Source: Streptomyces sp. NL15-2K (GTDB lineage: Bacteria > Actinomycetota > Actinomycetes > Streptomycetales > Streptomycetaceae). From it: a stretch of DNA of 64,000 nt. The notes beneath the pieces are model-generated. The model saw only the letters and a program-made list of their open reading frames with translations. It was not told the origin of the DNA and ran no database searches. Below, piece after piece: positions 60,944 to 64,000 of the stretch. The position numbers and the translations under genes were made by a program. The DNA lies in contig NZ_CP130630.1 of the NCBI RefSeq assembly GCF_030551255.1, positions 2,647,501 through 2,711,500 on the forward strand, given 5' to 3'. Position 1 is the first letter of the stretch. Every line of letters starts with the position of its first letter.

Positions 60944-61780
60944 ATGGGCATGACTGCACGAGCAGAACAGCGCGTCCGCCATCGCCGCCGGGTCACCAGG
61001 CGGCGAGCCGTGATCGCCGGAGCCTCCGCTCTCGGCATCACCGGAGCGGCGATCGTCACCACGACGATGCTGTCCTCCGCGGGCGCGGCCTCATCGTGGC
61101 CGGCCGCCAAGGGCAGCAAGGCCGTCTCGTCGACGATCAAGGTGTCCCGCACGTACGACGGCAAGCTCCAGAAGTTCTACGGCGCCGGCGAGTTAGGCGG
61201 CAGCGGCCAGGAGGAGGGCCAGGACCCGGTCTTCGAGCTGGCCGACGGCGCGTTACTCAAGAACGTGATCATCGGCACCCCGGGCGCGGACGGCGTCCAC
61301 TGCAAGGGCAGCTGCACGCTGCAGAACGTGTGGTGGCTGGACGTCGGCGAGGACGCCGCCAGCTTCAAGGGCAAGTCGTCGTCGGCCGTGTACAAGGTCA
61401 TCGGCGGTGGCGCGAAGAACGGTGCCGACAAGGTGCTCCAGTTCAACGGCGCCGGCAAGCTGACCGTGACCGGCTTCCAGGTCCACAACTCGGGCAAGCT
61501 GGTCCGCTCCTGCGGCAACTGCAAGACGCAGTACAAGCGCACGATCGAGCTGAGCGACATCGACGTGACGGCGCCGCTGAAGGCGATCGTCGGTGTCAAC
61601 GCCAACTACGGGGACACCGCCACGCTGTCCAAGATCCGTATCCACGGCGACAGCAAGAAGAAGACCAAGACCTGCGTCCGTTTCCAGGGCAACAACTCCG
61701 GCAAGGAGCCCACCGAGCTGGGCACCAGCCCCGACGGCAAGACCTGCAAGTTCAAGAGCTCCGACATCAGCTACAGCTGA
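60944..61780 (+). CDS. secreted pectate lyase, PL3 family
   Basis: Cleaves polygalacturonate by beta-elimination outside the cell. 278 aa, or 276 from the second ATG at 60950. Tat signal with RRVTRRRAVIAGA and cleavage near SAGAAS (~49). Mature PL3 beta-helix: QDPVFELADGALLKNVIIG, GADGVHCKGSCTLQNVWWLD, VGEDAASFKG, KVLQFNGAGKLTV, SCGNCKTQYKR. Downstream of the ECF sigma pair on the same strand. Confidence 0.9.
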   Translation: MGMTARAEQRVRHRRRVTRRRAVIAGASALGITGAAIVTTTMLSSAGAASSWPAAKGSKAVSSTIKVSRTYDGKLQKFYGAGELGGSGQEEGQDPVFELADGALLKNVIIGTPGADGVHCKGSCTLQNVWWLDVGEDAASFKGKSSSAVYKVIGGGAKNGADKVLQFNGAGKLTVTGFQVHNSGKLVRSCGNCKTQYKRTIELSDIDVTAPLKAIVGVNANYGDTATLSKIRIHGDSKKKTKTCVRFQGNNSGKEPTELGTSPDGKTCKFKSSDISYS

Positions 61781-61800
61781 CGTGGTCGTAGCCCTCTGAC

Positions 61801-61834
61801 TCCGGCGGGCCAAGCCCCCCTTGGGCCCGCCGGA
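61801..61834 (+). terminator. terminator of the PL3 pectate lyase gene
   Basis: TCCGGCGGGCCAAG pairs with CTTGGGCCCGCCGGA (one bulged G) around a C5 loop, 20 nt after the stop. Confidence 0.8.
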
Positions 61835-61870
61835 CGTACTGGTCGAGCCCCCCTCGACCGGTAACGAGAG

Positions 61871-61900
61871 CGCCCCCGCCGGTGACGACCGACGGGGGCG
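61871..61900 (-). terminator. terminator of the minus-strand beta-helix lyase gene
   Basis: CGCCCCCG pairs with CGGGGGCG, extended by CGG/CCG across one mismatch; it lies 16 nt after the stop of the minus-strand gene. Confidence 0.6.
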
Positions 61901-61916
61901 TTCGCGCACCCCTTTG

Positions 61917-62924
61917 TCAGTTCATTGCGGAACCCCGCGCATTGCCCCAAGCCGCGCTGCCCTCCACCTTGTGCACCACCGAGGCCCCTCCCCCACCCAA
62001 TTCGAACCCGTTGCCGTTGCCGAAGGCCGAGGAGTTCCTGATGGTGACGGGCGACGAGAACTGCCACAGATCGAGCCCGTCGTCGGAATTGTTGTACAGG
62101 CGGGCCCCGTCGACGACGTTGCCCGTCCCGGAACCGAACGTCACCGCGATGCCGTCGGCGTTCTGACCGTGCTCGGCCAGGTCGTAGTTGCCGTGACTGT
62201 CCAGGTTCCGCACGAGGTTGTTCGTCGTGTCGTCGCCGCGCAGGGTGAATCCGGAGCCGCCGTTCTTCGCCGTGACGAGGTTCTCGAAGACCCCGCCCAC
62301 TGACGACGTGGCGACGAACCCCTGAGCCGGCGAGTTCTGGAAGGTGATGTCCCGCACGGTCCAGTGGTCGCCGTGGATCCCGGCCAGCCAGGAGCCGTCG
62401 GGCAACTTGGACCCGTCGATCCTCACCTTCTCCCCGCCGTACGCCTGCCACGTGATCCGCGCGGAACTCGTCCCGTTCGCCGTGGACTTGAGCGTGGCCG
62501 AAGGGGTGTACGTGCCGCCGCGGACCTGGATGGTCGTACCGGCGACCGCGTTCCTGACGGCCGACTCCAGCTGCGCGGTGGTGGACACGGTGACCGTCGT
62601 GGAGGCGGCCCGGGCGCCGTCCTCGGTGAGACCGAGGTAGACGCCGCTCGCCCCCGAGGCGACGGCCACGGCCGCGGCGATCGAGAGGGTCCGCGTCCTG
62701 CGGTGGCGTCCGGTACCTAGTGCCGCGACAGGCAACGTTCGCCCCGTCGCGACGCCCGGCACGCTCCCCCACTGCCCTAAAGGCGTGGGAGGTGCCCCCA
62801 CTCGCCGCACCGGCCGGAAGCCCAAGTACGTCCAGTACGAGGGCTTCCGGCCGGCACGCCGAGAGCACGCACCGGACGCCGCTCCTTGACGGGCAAACGT
62901 TGCCTGCCGGGGCACTAGACGCAC
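61917..62924 (-). CDS. secreted beta-helix pectate lyase-like protein with MITE-encoded N-terminal extension
   Basis: 335 aa as read from the GTG at 62924 (GGAA 9 nt upstream). Residues 3-68 are encoded by a MITE-like insertion. The native gene would read MRLGTGRHRRTRTLS followed by a hydrophobic signal core (IAAAVAVASGASGVYLGL) and ARAAS cleavage site, so the insertion puts ~68 residues before the signal peptide. The mature part is a right-handed beta-helix of PL9/PL1-like type: GTTIQVRGGTYTPSATL, DITFQNSPAQGFVATSS, HGQNADGIAVTFGSGTGNVV, DDGLDLWQFSSPVTI. It ends soon after VEGSAAWGN and may lack C-terminal coils. Confidence 0.8.
   Translation of the reverse strand: MRLVPRQATFARQGAASGACSRRAGRKPSYWTYLGFRPVRRVGAPPTPLGQWGSVPGVATGRTLPVAALGTGRHRRTRTLSIAAAVAVASGASGVYLGLTEDGARAASTTVTVSTTAQLESAVRNAVAGTTIQVRGGTYTPSATLKSTANGTSSARITWQAYGGEKVRIDGSKLPDGSWLAGIHGDHWTVRDITFQNSPAQGFVATSSVGGVFENLVTAKNGGSGFTLRGDDTTNNLVRNLDSHGNYDLAEHGQNADGIAVTFGSGTGNVVDGARLYNNSDDGLDLWQFSSPVTIRNSSAFGNGNGFELGGGGASVVHKVEGSAAWGNARGSAMN
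62717..62918 (-). mobile_element. 198-bp MITE-like element, copy 2 (CTAG-flanked, inverted)
   Basis: CTAG at 62717-62720 and 62915-62918; same length as copy 1 and reverse-complementary to it, with 11 differences of which 8 are in the arms of the central hairpin. Inserted after the second codon of the lyase gene; 198 bp is 66 codons with no stop in that frame. Confidence 0.85.
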
Positions 62925-62958
62925 GAAAAGTTCCTTTCGTCGACAGAGGGGGAGGACG

Positions 62959-62990
62959 AAACGGGCCGGAGGGGCTGCCCCGGCCCGTTT
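62959..62990. repeat. 11-bp perfect inverted repeat in the divergent region
   Basis: AAACGGGCCGG / CCGGCCCGTTT with a 10-nt loop, 35 nt upstream of the minus-strand lyase start. It may be a leader hairpin, a terminator left from a lost gene, or an operator. Confidence 0.6.
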
Positions 62991-63046
62991 CTGAGATCAG
63001 GTCGCCGCCGACGCCGGAAAGGTTGCCGACGCCCCGCGAAAACGAT

Positions 63047-63057
63047 CGAAACTTTCG
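63047..63057. promoter_or_regulatory. CGAAACTTTCG palindrome between lyase and GH43 genes
   Basis: CGAAA-C-TTTCG lies between the two divergent plant-polysaccharide genes (about 120 and 100 nt from their starts). A GAAACTTTC-type palindrome has been described upstream of actinomycete hemicellulase genes (from memory), so this is a candidate operator. Confidence 0.45.
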
Positions 63058-63158
63058 CTCCCCCTCGCCCCTCGCACACCGATTGACCAGCTGACCTCCT
63101 GCGCTGACACTCCCAAGGCGAACCCAACAGAATCCCCCACACTCCCACAGGATGTGTC

Positions 63159-64000
63159 ATGCGAAGCCGCACCGCCCGCACGCTCCTGGCCCCCTTCCTG
63201 GCCCTCCTCCTCTCCCTGCTCGCCATACCCCCCAGCACCGCCCGATCAGGAGCACCCCCCGTGAAGCAGCAGCCCAAGTACGCCGGCTATCTCTTCGCCT
63301 ACTTCACCGGTGAGGGAACCGCCGACGGCGAGCAGATCCGCTACGCCCTCAGCCGTGGCAACGACCCGCTGCACTGGCGGGAGCTGAACGCCGGCAAGCC
63401 GGTCCTCACGTCGACCATCGGCGAGAAGGGGCTGCGCGATCCGTTCGTGATCCGCTCCCCGAAGGGCGACAAGTTCTACGCGATCGCCACCGACCTGCGG
63501 ATGTACAAGAACTCCAGCGGCAGCTGGGACTACGTCCAGCGGCACGGCAGCAAGTCGATCATGATCTGGGAGTCCACCGACCTGGTCCACTGGACCGACC
63601 AGCGCCTGGTGAAGGTCTCCCCCGACAACGCGGGCAACACCTGGGCGCCGGAGGCGTACTGGGACGACTCGCTCGGTGAGTTCGTCGTCTTCTGGGCGTC
63701 GAAGCTGTACGCCGACGACGACCCCGACCACACGGGCTCGACGTACAACAAGATGATGTACGCCACCACGAAGGACTTCCGCACCTTCAGCGAGCCGAAG
63801 GTCTGGAACGACCCGGGCTACTCGGTCATCGACTCGACAGTGGTGAAGCACAAGGACACCTACTACCGCTACACCAAGGACGAGCGGGACCCGACCTCCA
63901 GCTCGCCCTGCGCGAAGTTCATCACCGGGGAGAAGTCGACGAGCCTGACGTCGCCGAAGTACGACTTCGTCTCGGACTGCATCGGCAGCGGTGCGATGGA
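63159..64000 (+). CDS. secreted GH43-like glycosidase (partial, runs off right edge)
   Basis: 280 residues visible from the ATG at 63159 (AGGA 7 nt upstream). Signal peptide ~1-29 (TLLAPFLALLLSLLAIPPST). Five-bladed propeller features: YLFAYFTGEGTADGEQIRYA, GLRDPFVIRSPKGDKFYAIA with the conserved Arg-Asp-Pro (catalytic-base Asp), WAPEAYWDDSLGEFVVFWAS with the acidic Glu, and GYSVIDSTVVKHKDTYYRY. This fits GH43 arabinan/arabinofuranose-type enzymes with an added loop domain possible beyond the edge. Confidence 0.85.
   Translation, partial: MRSRTARTLLAPFLALLLSLLAIPPSTARSGAPPVKQQPKYAGYLFAYFTGEGTADGEQIRYALSRGNDPLHWRELNAGKPVLTSTIGEKGLRDPFVIRSPKGDKFYAIATDLRMYKNSSGSWDYVQRHGSKSIMIWESTDLVHWTDQRLVKVSPDNAGNTWAPEAYWDDSLGEFVVFWASKLYADDDPDHTGSTYNKMMYATTKDFRTFSEPKVWNDPGYSVIDSTVVKHKDTYYRYTKDERDPTSSSPCAKFITGEKSTSLTSPKYDFVSDCIGSGAM

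Overview
This window is high-GC actinomycete chromosome, almost certainly Streptomyces. The codon third positions are G/C-rich, GTG starts and ATGA/GTGA overlaps are common, Tat and LAXTG-type export signals appear, and the gene order (PiT phosphate permease, cobalamin cluster, ectABCD, penicillin-binding protein, pectate lyases) matches from memory the SCO1845-SCO1880 stretch of S. coelicolor. No database search was run.

Layout. 1-3.3 kb: 3' part of a class II aldolase gene, a secreted GH25 lysozyme, and a PiT phosphate permease with PHO-box-like repeats plus a small membrane protein, ended by a perfect terminator. 3.3-21.9 kb: a cobalamin riboswitch and the corrin-ring genes cobD-cobQ-cobN-chelatase-cobO-cobB-cobI, a convergent ZIP metal transporter, then cobM-cobL-cbiG/cobJ-cobH-cbiX-cobC, nearly all overlapping by 4 nt. 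21.8-28.5 kb (minus strand): an oligosaccharide-type ABC transporter, a LacI regulator and a DUF2264 protein in one operon with two operator-like sites. 28.6-35.1 kb: a scarred region with a 5'-truncated LAXTG surface protein, a compact Tn7-like transposon (TnsA, TnsB, TnsC, TniQ) with recognisable repeat arrays at both ends, and an internally deleted acetyltransferase. 35.1-40.7 kb: amidohydrolase, polar amino-acid ABC transporter, aminotransferase, DinB protein. 41-44.3 kb: ectABCD, the ectoine/5-hydroxyectoine pathway. 44.3-47.9 kb: an island flanked by two ~100-bp copies of the ectD 3' end, holding a SLOG protein, a truncated regulator, a MerR-VOC fusion, an IS5-type remnant and a three-gene nuclease-like operon. 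47.9-55.9 kb: ECF sigma with zinc-binding anti-sigma partner, a class V aminotransferase, a DsbA-like protein, a frameshifted acetyltransferase, an aldehyde dehydrogenase with divergent IclR regulator, and GNAT. 56-64 kb: class B PBP, purine-type NCS2 permease, a second ECF sigma/anti-sigma pair, two pectate lyases and the start of a GH43 enzyme.

How the parts work together. The cob genes form one pathway from precorrin-2 towards adenosylcobyrate and cobinamide phosphate, with riboswitch feedback on the first operon. The pectate lyases, the GH43 enzyme, and perhaps the LplBC-type transporter with DUF2264 fit degradation and uptake of plant pectin and arabinan.

The least routine observations are: (1) two inverted 198-bp MITE-like elements with CTAG duplications, whose central hairpin arms differ at eight positions that all preserve pairing; one copy is inserted in frame just after the start codon of a pectate lyase gene and one exactly at the stop codon of the PBP gene; (2) the ectD-flanked island with a PD-(D/E)XK / Cys-rich / GIY-YIG operon; (3) the minimal Tn7-like element whose TnsA has Arg at the usual catalytic Lys position; (4) an interspersed Streptomyces repeat read in frame as the interdomain linker of CobB.
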